A stretch of 64,000 nt of DNA, taken from Berkiella sp963829835 (GTDB lineage: Bacteria; Pseudomonadota; Gammaproteobacteria; Berkiellales; Berkiellaceae). The translations under genes and the position numbers were made by a program. Shown one piece after another: positions 43,670-52,728 of the stretch. The notes under the pieces are model-generated. The model did no database searches and was not told the DNA's origin. It worked only from the letters and a program-made list of their open reading frames with translations. Numbering within the stretch: position 1 is the first letter of the stretch; the number at the start of each line of letters is the position of its first letter. The stretch covers positions 1 through 64,000 of the forward strand of contig CAWHKC010000004.1 of assembly GCA_963829835.1 (NCBI GenBank), written 5' to 3'.

Positions 43670-44386
43670 TTAATGTTTATTGCGAGGATCAGATTGGGCT
43701 GGGGACGATCGACTTGGTTTGCCACCATGCCAAATCGCAGATAGTTGTTGATGACGGTTCATATAGAGTGCTAATTGCAATCTATCGGTTATTCCTATTT
43801 TTCTAAAGATTACCCCAAGATGCGCTTTCACGGTCCGCTCAGAAATGTTTAGCTGCTCAGCTATTCTGCGATTGCTTGCACCCGTAGCCACAAGGCCTGC
43901 AATTTCAGTCTCACGAGGGGTCATTGCCGAAACACCCTTATCAAGGCGTTGCGCTTCGGCATGTTTAACCTGAGTAATGTCTTCAATCTCTGACAAGAGT
44001 CGAGAAACAAATTTTCTATCGACCCATAATTCATTGACCATGACAGTTTTGATGACTTTGGGCAGCAACTCAATTCTCTGATCAAAACCACAGTATGCTT
44101 TAGCACCAAATAAAACGGCCGAAATTTCCTCACGTTGATTCGGCATTTTAGTCATTACTACAACGTGGAGGTGTGGTTGAATTTCTTTAATGGCAGAAAC
44201 TTCATTGATACCAGCCTCACCAAGTAAGGCCAAATCAATAACCAATACTTCAAAAGACACTTTTTTTAAGCATAAATCCAACGAGCGCCGATCATGCACA
44301 TCGACTTCATAAATCTCAAACGATGGCGCAAGTGCTTGATGCCATATTGAGGCTTGAGCTGAATCAGGAGACGCTATTAGGATCAT
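43670..44386 (-). CDS. NarL/LuxR-type response regulator
   Basis: 238 residues from ATG 44386. A receiver-like domain (1-120) has D51 in VLVIDLAL as the likely phosphate acceptor, although the acidic pocket near residue 8 is weak (IASPDSA). A LuxR helix-turn-helix lies at about 150-215, with MTPRETEIAGLVATGASNRRI and ISERTVKAHL. It starts 1 base after the lapC stop, so it belongs to the lapB-lapC transcript. It may control the secretion or adhesin genes. A paired histidine kinase is absent. Confidence 0.88.
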   Translation of the reverse strand: MILIASPDSAQASIWHQALAPSFEIYEVDVHDRRSLDLCLKKVSFEVLVIDLALLGEAGINEVSAIKEIQPHLHVVVMTKMPNQREEISAVLFGAKAYCGFDQRIELLPKVIKTVMVNELWVDRKFVSRLLSEIEDITQVKHAEAQRLDKGVSAMTPRETEIAGLVATGASNRRIAEQLNISERTVKAHLGVIFRKIGITDRLQLALYMNRHQQLSAIWHGGKPSRSSPAQSDPRNKH

Positions 44387-44387
44387 C

Positions 44388-45797
44388 CTACCTTTCTCTC
44401 ATAGCATTTTTCTTTGCTTTGATAATCGGTTTGAGTAGATATTCCAACACGGTCTTTTCACCCGTTAAAATATCAACTGTTGCGCTCATACCAGGAATAA
44501 TTTGTAAGCGCTCCCCTTGTTTACCTAATAGATAGCTACGTTCAGTAGTACGCACTCTGATTTGATAGAAGGGGTTACCCTTTTCATCAGTGATAGTGTC
44601 AGCACTGATATGCTCAACAATCGCTTTGAGACCACCATAGATTGAAAAGTCGTAAGCAGAAATCTTAACGGTGGCTGGTAATCCTGGTCTTAAAAACCCA
44701 ATATCTGCTGGACGAATATTGGCTTCAATCAACAGGGTGTCATTTAAAGGAACGATATTAATGAGATCTTGTCCTGGTTGTACAATTCCGCCGATAGTTG
44801 ATATTTTGACTTGGTTAATCGTTCCATGAACTGGCGATCGAACAATGGTTCGGCGTACTCTATCGGCTGCAGCGGTATTGGTTTCTGTCAGTTTATTATA
44901 TTCAGCTTTTGCCGCATTGGTATCTGAAAGTGCTTCGGTTTTAAATGAGATGAGTAATTCATCCATTTTCTTTTGAGCACCCGCTAAATTGGCTTCTAAT
45001 TTGGGAATTGAAAGATCGGTTTGTTCCAATTCACCAGCCAAATCATTTACCGTTCTTTCAAGACGTAACACTTCTACTTCTGAAACGGCTCCCTGACTCA
45101 CCAAGGGTTTTGTCAGATTTAATTCTTTTTGAACAAGCGTTAAACTTCTTTGGAGTTGATCTTTTTTCTGCTTTGCCCCAGTTAACTCTTGCTTACGTTG
45201 CTCCATATCATCTTTTAAAATATTTAATTTAACATTGAGTTCCTTTTTACGAGATTCGTATAAATTTCTTTCAGATGCCATATATTGCGGAAATTGATCT
45301 TCTAATTCTTTCGGAAATTTCAATTCTTCGCCATTCGTTTCCGCAGTCAGGCGTATTATCTTCGCTTTTAACGCCGCCATCTGGGTTTCATTTTCTTTTA
45401 AGGATGAAACAAATCTTGTATCATCGATGATCATGAGTACTTGATCGCGTTCCACAATATCACCGACTTTGACCCGAATGTCTTTGACAATACCACCTTC
45501 AAGATTTTGTATAACCTGCATATTGCTTGAAGGAATCACTTTGCCTTGTCCAACAGTGACCACATCTAAAGTCGCAAAGCTTGCCCAAATCAGGGCAACA
45601 AATAAAAAGGATACCGATGCAATTAAAATAACATGATATCGAATAGGAACACCTTCAAGCATGGCTGCGCTTGAGTCTGTCATAAACTCAAGATCAACTT
45701 CCTTAATGTCCTCCTTTCGCTTGAGTTCAGGAAGTTCTCGGAGCTTCTCAGGAAGGCTCTGTATGGTTGCAATTGCTTTTTGGATTTTATCGCGCAT
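44388..45797 (-). CDS. lapC: LapC-like membrane fusion protein (HlyD family)
   Basis: 469 residues. A cytosolic N-terminal stretch is followed by one membrane helix (YHVILIASVSFLFVALIWASF, about 53-73), a lipoyl half (LEGGIVKDIRVKVGDIVERDQVL), a very long coiled coil (about 140-320) and the second half (VRRTIVRSPVHGTINQV). The end, GMSATVDILTGEKTVLEYLLKPI, is the signature end of type I secretion adaptor proteins. It couples LapB to the outer-membrane channel. It overlaps lapB by 11 bases. Confidence 0.92.
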   Translation of the reverse strand: MRDKIQKAIATIQSLPEKLRELPELKRKEDIKEVDLEFMTDSSAAMLEGVPIRYHVILIASVSFLFVALIWASFATLDVVTVGQGKVIPSSNMQVIQNLEGGIVKDIRVKVGDIVERDQVLMIIDDTRFVSSLKENETQMAALKAKIIRLTAETNGEELKFPKELEDQFPQYMASERNLYESRKKELNVKLNILKDDMEQRKQELTGAKQKKDQLQRSLTLVQKELNLTKPLVSQGAVSEVEVLRLERTVNDLAGELEQTDLSIPKLEANLAGAQKKMDELLISFKTEALSDTNAAKAEYNKLTETNTAAADRVRRTIVRSPVHGTINQVKISTIGGIVQPGQDLINIVPLNDTLLIEANIRPADIGFLRPGLPATVKISAYDFSIYGGLKAIVEHISADTITDEKGNPFYQIRVRTTERSYLLGKQGERLQIIPGMSATVDILTGEKTVLEYLLKPIIKAKKNAMRER

Positions 45798-48081
45798 GAG
45801 AATGCAATTTCCCCTCTGCTAATGCTTTTAGGACCAAATCTCTTGGGCCATCAGCTATAATTTTACCACCATCCATTAAAATCAATCGATCAACAAGCGA
45901 GAGCAAAGATCCCTTATGTGTCACTAAGATAAGAGTCTTATTCTTGGATGTTTCTAATAATTGATTTTTGAACATTTCTTCTGTGCGATTATCCATCATA
46001 TTTGTCGGTTCATCTAATACCAATATGGGTGGATCAAGTATTAAGGCTCTTGCAATCGCAATTGCTTGACGTTGCCCCCCTGATAACTTCTCGCCCCTTT
46101 CACCAACAGGCATATCAAAACCTTGAGGATGTCTCGCCACAAAGTCCATCACCCCTGCTATTTTAGCGGCACGTAGCACGGAAATATCGTCGGAAAAGGG
46201 TGCACCATAAGTAATATTGTCTTTTACGGTGCCATAAAATAAAACAAGATCTTGTGGTACATAACCAATATTTCTGCGCATAGATGCTGGATCAAGTTGA
46301 CTGATTTCTGTGCCATCCATCAAGACGGTACCTTCTTGCGCTTGGTATAGCCCCAAAATCAATTTTTCAATGGTTGTTTTACCAGACCCAATGCGTCCAA
46401 TAATGCCTACTTTCTCACCAGGTGAGATATGAAAAGTTACATTACTTAATGCAGGTACTGCTTGACGAGGATATTTAAAACTAACATCTCTAAATTCAAT
46501 GTCACCATTTAACACCGGTCGATGCAAAGGCGTACGTCCTCTTAAACGATCGGTTGGCATTTTCATGACGTTATCTAAAGACTGTAAAGCAGCCATCGAC
46601 TGATGATATCTCGTTAATAAGCCCGCAATTTGAGCCAAAGGAGCAAGTGCTCTACCGGTTAAAATTGTGCAGGCAATAAGCGCCCCCATCGTCATTTCGC
46701 CATCGGAAATTTTATTCACCCCAAGGATAACAACCACCACACCTGCTACTTGTTGAATAAAAGCAGAAAAGCTAATGGCTGTTAAAGATAAGCCGCGAAC
46801 TTTTGTCCCAATCTTTGCTGCCATTCCCACAGCATGTTCCCACTTCCTTTGAAGTGAGCTTTCAGCAGATAACCCTTTAATGGTTTCAACGCCCGCTAAA
46901 GACTCAATTAACATCGCATGTTTTTGACCAGCATATCGATAGGATTCTTTAACATACCTATTCAGTGGTTTTTGAATCATTAAACCGGCCAAAATAACGA
47001 GTGGCACAGCAACAACAGGCACAATGACAACATATCCCCCAATGGCAAATATGATGATTAGGAAAAATATCACGAAAGGTAAATCAATAAGTGCACTGAT
47101 GGTCGTTGACGTTAAAAAATCACGAAAAGAATCAAATTGCTGCATATTGTTAGCAAAGTTTCCTACCGATTCAGGTCTTGCTTCCATCCGAATACCCATC
47201 ATCTGCTCAAAAATACTGGCAGATAAAATAACATCGGTCTTTTTAGAAGCAATATCGATAAAATATCCTCGTAACATTTTCATTAAAAAATCGAATGAGA
47301 AAACAATCAAAACGCCAATGGATAAGACCGTTAAGGTATCCATGGCATTATTAGGTACCACACGGTCATACACATTCATGACAAACAAAGAAGACGCAAT
47401 TGCGAAGACGTTGATAAAAAATGAAGCCACTAATACTTCTGAGTAAAGTTTCCAGGTTGTTTTTATCACTCCCCAAAACCAAGATTTTGGCCTTTCTTTA
47501 AACCCTTCATCGGTTCGTTTATCAAAATGAAAACTGGGGCGAGCAAATATGGTATATCCCGTATATTGTTTATTCAATTCAGCAAGCGATATCTTTACCT
47601 CACCCTCACCTGTTTCAGGCTGGATAATTGTTGCGTAACCTTTTTCATCATTTTTTGAGATTAAAATGCATGCTTGTCGCCGATGCAGTAATAATACTGT
47701 TGGTAGTACCAATGAAGAGATATCCGTCATTGAACGTTTCACAATTTGTGCAGATAAACCGGCGCGTGCTGCAGCTCGTACAAATAATTCAGGTGTAAGT
47801 CGATTGTCTAAAAGAGGAAGACCAGCAATTAACGTTTCTGGAGAAAAGGGATTATGTTCTAAACGTGTTAAAACAACTAAGCACCCTAACAAAGGATCAT
47901 AAGCAATGCGATGGGCAGGAGGTACATCCCATTGATCCTCACGCACCATTTTCTCAGCTTCTGCAAGGCTTGCGTCCTCACTAACGGCTAAATTTGGCGC
48001 ATCAGCATCTTCTGATGCATCTTTAGGAGTATCAGGACCAGGCATCTTTTTTCCCTTCTTAGGATCTTTTGGTTTGTCCAT
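45787..48081 (-). CDS. lapB: LapB-like type I secretion ABC transporter
   Basis: 764 residues from ATG 48081. A C39-like domain without the catalytic Cys (about 60-190) is followed by six membrane helices and an ABC ATPase with Walker A GRIGSGKTT, signature LSGGQRQA and Walker B ILVLDEPT. This layout is typical of the LapB/LssB type I secretion exporters of giant RTX adhesins, where the C39-like domain binds rather than cuts the cargo. A charged N-terminal tail of about 45 residues is unusual. It lies 35 bases after the STAS gene and overlaps lapC. Confidence 0.93.
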   Translation of the reverse strand: MDKPKDPKKGKKMPGPDTPKDASEDADAPNLAVSEDASLAEAEKMVREDQWDVPPAHRIAYDPLLGCLVVLTRLEHNPFSPETLIAGLPLLDNRLTPELFVRAAARAGLSAQIVKRSMTDISSLVLPTVLLLHRRQACILISKNDEKGYATIIQPETGEGEVKISLAELNKQYTGYTIFARPSFHFDKRTDEGFKERPKSWFWGVIKTTWKLYSEVLVASFFINVFAIASSLFVMNVYDRVVPNNAMDTLTVLSIGVLIVFSFDFLMKMLRGYFIDIASKKTDVILSASIFEQMMGIRMEARPESVGNFANNMQQFDSFRDFLTSTTISALIDLPFVIFFLIIIFAIGGYVVIVPVVAVPLVILAGLMIQKPLNRYVKESYRYAGQKHAMLIESLAGVETIKGLSAESSLQRKWEHAVGMAAKIGTKVRGLSLTAISFSAFIQQVAGVVVVILGVNKISDGEMTMGALIACTILTGRALAPLAQIAGLLTRYHQSMAALQSLDNVMKMPTDRLRGRTPLHRPVLNGDIEFRDVSFKYPRQAVPALSNVTFHISPGEKVGIIGRIGSGKTTIEKLILGLYQAQEGTVLMDGTEISQLDPASMRRNIGYVPQDLVLFYGTVKDNITYGAPFSDDISVLRAAKIAGVMDFVARHPQGFDMPVGERGEKLSGGQRQAIAIARALILDPPILVLDEPTNMMDNRTEEMFKNQLLETSKNKTLILVTHKGSLLSLVDRLILMDGGKIIADGPRDLVLKALAEGKLHSHAR

Positions 48082-48116
48082 AATAACTCATTTTCTCCAA
48101 CAACAAAGGTGACAAA

Positions 48117-48614
48117 TCACTTATCTTTTAATAATTGAACGACCAGCTTTAAAGAAGGATCATTGGGCTGTAGTTCATTCAATACTTTGTGAGCTTGTAA
48201 TACACAGTTCTTGATACTCTTATCAGCATTCGGAGGTTCTTCAACCCATGAAAATGACTCGATAGGAGTATTTATTTTGGAATGTGCATTTTGAAAAATA
48301 AAAAATTTATCAAAACCAATTTTACTAAAAGTTTGTTTCACATCCTCATCTTTGAAAACGATAATTGGCTGCTTTTTTAATAATCTTTGATGATTTTCAA
48401 TTGAGATAAAATATTTTGCAATACTTCCTAAAATAGTACTATCAATATGATTCGTTTGGGTCATATCAATGATAATATCATTTATAGATTCAACTGGTAT
48501 ATAACTTAGTGCGGCATCAAGATAGGGAGCCGCATTAAATCGCAGTGTTCCTATTAATTTAAGGACAAATACGTTGTCCTCTAATAAATACCTTACTTGC
48601 TCACATGGGTGCAT
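48117..48614 (-). CDS. STAS-domain anti-sigma-factor antagonist-like protein
   Basis: 165 residues. A STAS domain spans about 10-110, with the acceptor Ser59 in NHIDSTILGSIAKY. In the known HsbA/SypA/SpoIIAA-type switches such a Ser is phosphorylated by a kinase and freed by a PP2C phosphatase. The upstream gene codes for exactly such a receiver-PP2C protein and overlaps this one by 22 bases. The partner kinase or anti-sigma factor is not in the window. The C-terminal 50 residues form a helix of unknown role. Confidence 0.88.
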   Translation of the reverse strand: MHPCEQVRYLLEDNVFVLKLIGTLRFNAAPYLDAALSYIPVESINDIIIDMTQTNHIDSTILGSIAKYFISIENHQRLLKKQPIIVFKDEDVKQTFSKIGFDKFFIFQNAHSKINTPIESFSWVEEPPNADKSIKNCVLQAHKVLNELQPNDPSLKLVVQLLKDK

Positions 48615-49795
48615 ATCTCATTCCTATTCATGAGTAAGAGCGTTATGTCATCAGGACCAGCCGTCTCGTTTTTCACCCCAAGCGGCGTTAAAACATCTTC
48701 AACACTTAATTGTGATTTATTCACAAGCGCGAGTAGCTTTTTTTCTTTTTCTGCAAGATTTTCACCCTGCATTATCTCAAAAATACCATCTGAAAACATG
48801 GCCAAGGAAAAGACTTCGGGTAATCGGTAAGTAAATGAATTAAATTTTGCATCCTTATAGATACCGACTGCAAAGCCGCTACCTTGGAGATAGGTTGCAG
48901 AGGATCCATCCCAAATAATAGGGTTAGGGTAATGACCACCAATACTGTAGATCATAACGTTTTCATCTAAATCTAATACGCCGTAAATCATAGTAAGGTA
49001 TTTGCCAAGCTTTGCATTTAAAATATCATCACTCAGATGTTTTAATACCTCTTCGGGATGTAAAATCAATTCATCTTGTCTTAATTGATAATTTGTTAAA
49101 AACTGCTCTACTAAACTTTTTAGCAAAACGGTGACAAACGCTGAAGATGCCCCATGGCCAGAAACATCTGCAATATAAAAACCCATTTTATTTTTCGTGA
49201 TTTGAAAATAATCAACAAAATCTCCGCTCAGATATAATGAAGGGATAACCTTATGCGAAAATGAATATTCATTACATTGGAAAAAAGGCAACGGTAATAA
49301 TTTTTGTTGCACGCTCTTACCAGCATTTTGATCTTCTTTCAATTGCCCTAAACTTTGCGTTAATTGTATATTCTTTTCTTCTAATTCTATTCTGTATTTT
49401 CTATTTTCAACAACTAATCTACCTCTTTCCAAAGCTCTACAAACTGCATGTTCCAAGACCGTCATATTCGAAATAGGTTTGACAATAAAATCCCAAGCCC
49501 CTGTTCGTAAAGCCTCAATGACATTGCTCATCACATCAATGCCAGAAATCACAATAATGGGTGTTTCTGGTGATTCCTTCTTTAGGATTTCAATCAATTC
49601 CAAACCACCCATCACAGGCATTTGGATATCACATAGCACTAAGTCCGGTTTATGAGACCGGAACAGTTCTAATGCTTCTTGACCATTATTCGCTTCATAA
49701 ACAACAAACCCATTATCTTCCAAGTAGGATGCTATTTTTTCACGAACTTTTGAATCATCATCAACGCTTAATATACGTCCATAAGCGTTCATCAT
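48593..49795 (-). CDS. Response regulator with PP2C/SpoIIE-type phosphatase domain (HsbR/RssB-like)
   Basis: 400 residues from ATG 49795. Receiver domain 1-125: acidic pocket at 12-14 (VDDDSK), phosphate acceptor D56 in LVLCDIQMP, Thr/Ser switch in IVISG and K in IVKP. A short coiled coil (about 140-165) follows, then a PP2C-type phosphatase with YIADVSGHGASSAF and GPDDITLLLM as metal-binding parts. Unlike the Pseudomonas HsbR, no kinase domain is fused at the end. It probably dephosphorylates the STAS protein next door in response to an upstream kinase. First gene of the lapBC cluster. Confidence 0.92.
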   Translation of the reverse strand: MMNAYGRILSVDDDSKVREKIASYLEDNGFVVYEANNGQEALELFRSHKPDLVLCDIQMPVMGGLELIEILKKESPETPIIVISGIDVMSNVIEALRTGAWDFIVKPISNMTVLEHAVCRALERGRLVVENRKYRIELEEKNIQLTQSLGQLKEDQNAGKSVQQKLLPLPFFQCNEYSFSHKVIPSLYLSGDFVDYFQITKNKMGFYIADVSGHGASSAFVTVLLKSLVEQFLTNYQLRQDELILHPEEVLKHLSDDILNAKLGKYLTMIYGVLDLDENVMIYSIGGHYPNPIIWDGSSATYLQGSGFAVGIYKDAKFNSFTYRLPEVFSLAMFSDGIFEIMQGENLAEKEKKLLALVNKSQLSVEDVLTPLGVKNETAGPDDITLLLMNRNEICTHVSK

Positions 49796-50022
49796 TTTGA
49801 CCTCATATCATCATTATTTATTAACTGATTATAAATACAGACATTTTAGTTTATAAACTAAATAATCCCTTACTTATATTAATAGTCCTCAATCAGTTAA
49901 TCGGTTGGGATGGCAAAGGGTATTAGGTTTTTAATACTTGAACATAGGTCATGATAAGAGTTGTTTCGTTAAACTTGTTTTAGAGGTAAAATTGCTGACT
50001 TTCTGTATAGCGGTACCAGACA

Positions 50023-51345
50023 ATGAATTTAACCATTTTCACTCAATTAACATTAAAACGATTTCTTACACCTATTTTGTGTACTGTTGCACTGTCTATA
50101 CCCTCAACTAGCTACAGTTTTTATCAAATCCAATTTGAGATGCCAGAACAGCTAGCGCAAACGCTCCCTGAAGTTTTTTCCTTGAGTCATGCAGAGCTTA
50201 ACTTTAGAGCACGCTTTGAATACGTTGATGATGAGTCATTCCAAGCGCTAATATTGCCGCCAAGATACATTGGTAGAGCAACAACCCTTTCTTCAAGCAT
50301 AAACTATCAAACTGCTCAATTTTGTGGGCTCTTTGGGGTCATGGACTTTAACAATGTGACTTCTTATTTCAACAGTCGGCACAATAGTGGAAATGAGACC
50401 ACTCCTTTTAAAAGAGAATATGCTGTTATCCCGGATCCAAAAGGAACGGCCCTTGATGAAGTTTACCTGGCTTATCAAAGAATTCCGGATACTACGATTA
50501 TCTTAGGTCGTCAAAAAATGAATTTGGACAATCAACGTTTTGTCGGTAGTTCAGATTTTAGACAAATGCCACAGACTTTTGATGCTATTGGCATCGTCAA
50601 TGATTCATTACTGAATGTTGAATTATTTTATGGTTTCATTTCTCAAGTCAATTCCATCTGGCAAGGTAATGAACGTGCTCTCTTCCAACAACGCGCTAAT
50701 ACAACCCATTTAATTAATGTCAGTTCACGTCTTTTTCCCTTTGGGAATTTGATTGGTTATGGCTACCTTATCGATGATGAAGACATTGGATACAATTCCA
50801 CCAATACTTTTGGGTTGCGTTATCTAGGGACATTTGATTACTTGAACTCGAAGATTAGTTTATCTCTAGAAGCAGAATATGCTCACCAGAATGAGACTCA
50901 CAATAATCCTGTCGATTTTCATGCCAATTATTTTCTCCTTGATGGCGGTATGAGAGCATTTAATTTCGATCTAGGTTCCGGGCTTGAAGTACTAACTGGC
51001 AGTAATTCGGGTAGGGGTAAAGCTTTTCGGACACCGCTTGCTAGTCGACATATTTTTAATGGCTTAGCAGATAAATTTGTTATCACACCAGATGCAGGTC
51101 TTGTTGATATTTATGGTTATGCAGGATTTCACTTTTGGGAGGTAGTGTTCCTGGGACAATATCATTACTTTAGAGCAGAATCTGGTGATGACAGCTACGG
51201 CAATGAATTGGATCTATCCATTTCCAGACCCATATTAAATCGTTATTCACTTGGATTTGAATTTGCAGACTTCAAAGGTAAAGCCCAGAACGGATTTGCT
51301 GATACGATGAAGTTTTGGGTGACGGCAACGGCGAGTTTTGGGTAA
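50023..51345 (+). CDS. Alginate-export-family outer-membrane porin (PF13372-like)
   Basis: 440 residues from ATG 50023. A signal peptide (ILCTVALSIPSTSYS) is followed by repeated beta strands with alternating hydrophobic residues. Family-typical segments are FRARFEYVDDESF, DEVYLAYQRI, TTIILGRQKMNLDNQRFVG and QTFDAIGI; the protein ends in an aromatic residue-Gly (TASFG). Such proteins form 16- or 18-strand channels. The exported or imported solute is unknown; alginate genes are not present. It is divergent from the RR-PP2C gene. Confidence 0.85.
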   Translation: MNLTIFTQLTLKRFLTPILCTVALSIPSTSYSFYQIQFEMPEQLAQTLPEVFSLSHAELNFRARFEYVDDESFQALILPPRYIGRATTLSSSINYQTAQFCGLFGVMDFNNVTSYFNSRHNSGNETTPFKREYAVIPDPKGTALDEVYLAYQRIPDTTIILGRQKMNLDNQRFVGSSDFRQMPQTFDAIGIVNDSLLNVELFYGFISQVNSIWQGNERALFQQRANTTHLINVSSRLFPFGNLIGYGYLIDDEDIGYNSTNTFGLRYLGTFDYLNSKISLSLEAEYAHQNETHNNPVDFHANYFLLDGGMRAFNFDLGSGLEVLTGSNSGRGKAFRTPLASRHIFNGLADKFVITPDAGLVDIYGYAGFHFWEVVFLGQYHYFRAESGDDSYGNELDLSISRPILNRYSLGFEFADFKGKAQNGFADTMKFWVTATASFG

Positions 51346-51356
51346 CGCCACGTGCT

Positions 51357-51428
51357 TCCTACCTACGTGCCGCGACTTGTGTCGCGGCATACATGGATAC
51401 CGTCGGACAAGCCGCGGTACGTAGAGGT
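51357..51428. repeat. Dispersed palindromic repeat, copy 2
   Basis: Aligned with 37295-37358. It contains the inverted pair CCGCGACTTGTGTCGCGG and a second imperfect arm GGACAAGCCGCGG, ending in ACGTAGAGG. It lies exactly between two convergent gene ends and may also help stop transcription. Confidence 0.65.
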
Positions 51429-51431
51429 GCA

Positions 51432-52619
51432 TTATTCAGAATCAAAAGAAGGCGTACCCGTAATCCCTGGCGGTATTTCTTTCTCAGTAACTTTATGTTC
51501 CATCTCTAATGTGGTTTTTACCTCAAGAGGGTTTGTTTTCGCATCGTGCTTAACTTCAGCTGCTTGCTTGTTGAGGGCCTCTTTCTTAGCTTCTTCAACA
51601 GGTTTCGCTGGCGCTTCTTGTTTAGCAACTTCAGGTTTAGTCTCACCTTTTTTCTTAGCTTCGACTTTAGCAGACGCATCTTCAGGATCTTTTTTCGCTT
51701 CGGTGATTACTTTTGATTCCTCATTTTTTCCAGTTGTGACTGCTTTCACTTCTTTTTCAACTTCCTTATTTTCTTTTGAAGCAGCTTTTTTGGATTCTTT
51801 TGTAGAAACATGATCGCCTTCTATCTGAACACCAGCATAAGGATCTTCCAGATCTTCACTTTCATTCTGATTGCCATTAAATAAATAGAGTCGATGTTGG
51901 AAATAAGCATCACGCATAAAAGCATATTCATCTACAGCAAGCACATCTAATACGGCTTCACGTCTTAAAATACCTGCCCGCATATCAAGATAATCAAGAG
52001 CCAATAAACCATACTTTTTCCAATCGTTATAGATCCATGGCCAAATACTAAGTCCGTAATAATCGACTCCTAAGCCAATAGTGTCACGGACAGTACTTGG
52101 TCCTAAAAATGGTAATATCAGGTAAGCCGATTTTTTATAACCCCAATGCGTTAAGGTTAATCCAAAATCCTCTTTATGATGTTCAAGTCCAAGCGCTGAA
52201 GCCGGATCAAAAAGACCTCCAATCCCTATTGTGGAATTGATCAAAAACCGACTAGTATCATGTGCCGCATAGCCAATTTTAAACTGTAAAAGATCATTAG
52301 CGACAGTCGTTAATTCTCTTAGGTTATCAAAAAAGTTTCCAATGCCTGTTTGGAATGGCTGAGGTAAATATTTCAGATAGACATAAGAAAGCGGTTTAGC
52401 AATAACATTATCAATTGTTTTATTAAAAGCGAATGTTGCTCGGTTTACTGCTTCCAAAGGATCTCGAGTATCCGTTGGTTTGTTGCAACAGCTCGCCTTT
52501 GTTTTAGTAGCAGTATCTTGAGCATCAGTTGGTTTTGTTGTGGAACAACCCACCATAGCAAAGGCTGCAACGCCAAATAATGCATAACTAACTGTGCGAC
52601 GCAACATATGCTTATCCAT
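51432..52619 (-). CDS. mlaA: MlaA (VacJ) lipoprotein with long charged C-terminal extension
   Basis: 395 residues from ATG 52619. A lipobox VGC lies at about residue 25. The MlaA core follows: DPLEAVNRATFAFNKTIDN, PFQTGIGNFFDNLREL, LINSTIGIGGLFDPA, EDFGLTLTHWGY and YLILPFLGPSTVRD. MlaA sits in the outer membrane and removes misplaced phospholipids to the Mla pathway. The family is normally about 250 residues. The extra 120 or so (from about 270) are Lys/Glu/Ala-rich and low in complexity, probably a periplasmic extended tail. Other mla genes are not adjacent. Confidence 0.93.
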   Translation of the reverse strand: MDKHMLRRTVSYALFGVAAFAMVGCSTTKPTDAQDTATKTKASCCNKPTDTRDPLEAVNRATFAFNKTIDNVIAKPLSYVYLKYLPQPFQTGIGNFFDNLRELTTVANDLLQFKIGYAAHDTSRFLINSTIGIGGLFDPASALGLEHHKEDFGLTLTHWGYKKSAYLILPFLGPSTVRDTIGLGVDYYGLSIWPWIYNDWKKYGLLALDYLDMRAGILRREAVLDVLAVDEYAFMRDAYFQHRLYLFNGNQNESEDLEDPYAGVQIEGDHVSTKESKKAASKENKEVEKEVKAVTTGKNEESKVITEAKKDPEDASAKVEAKKKGETKPEVAKQEAPAKPVEEAKKEALNKQAAEVKHDAKTNPLEVKTTLEMEHKVTEKEIPPGITGTPSFDSE

Positions 52620-52683
52620 TTAAAGTATTTTTCTTAAGTCTAGTCGTTGAATAGGTAATTTCAATTTTGAAATTATGTTAAGC

Positions 52684-52715
52684 AAAAAAAAGCCCTGCAA
52701 AAGCAGGGCTTTTTT
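52684..52715 (-). terminator. Rho-independent terminator
   Basis: Stem AGCCCTGC/GCAGGGCT (52691-52698 with 52703-52710), AAAA loop, A-run and T-run on opposite sides. It lies 14 bases after the porin stop at 52729 and ends its minus-strand transcript. Confidence 0.9.
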
Positions 52716-52728
52716 AGTGTTACTTGGC

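Noticed and set aside
45787..48081. LapB-like exporter as an active C39 peptidase
   Set aside because: The catalytic Cys of the C39 domain is not present at the expected N-terminal motif, unlike the exporter at 33776-35890.
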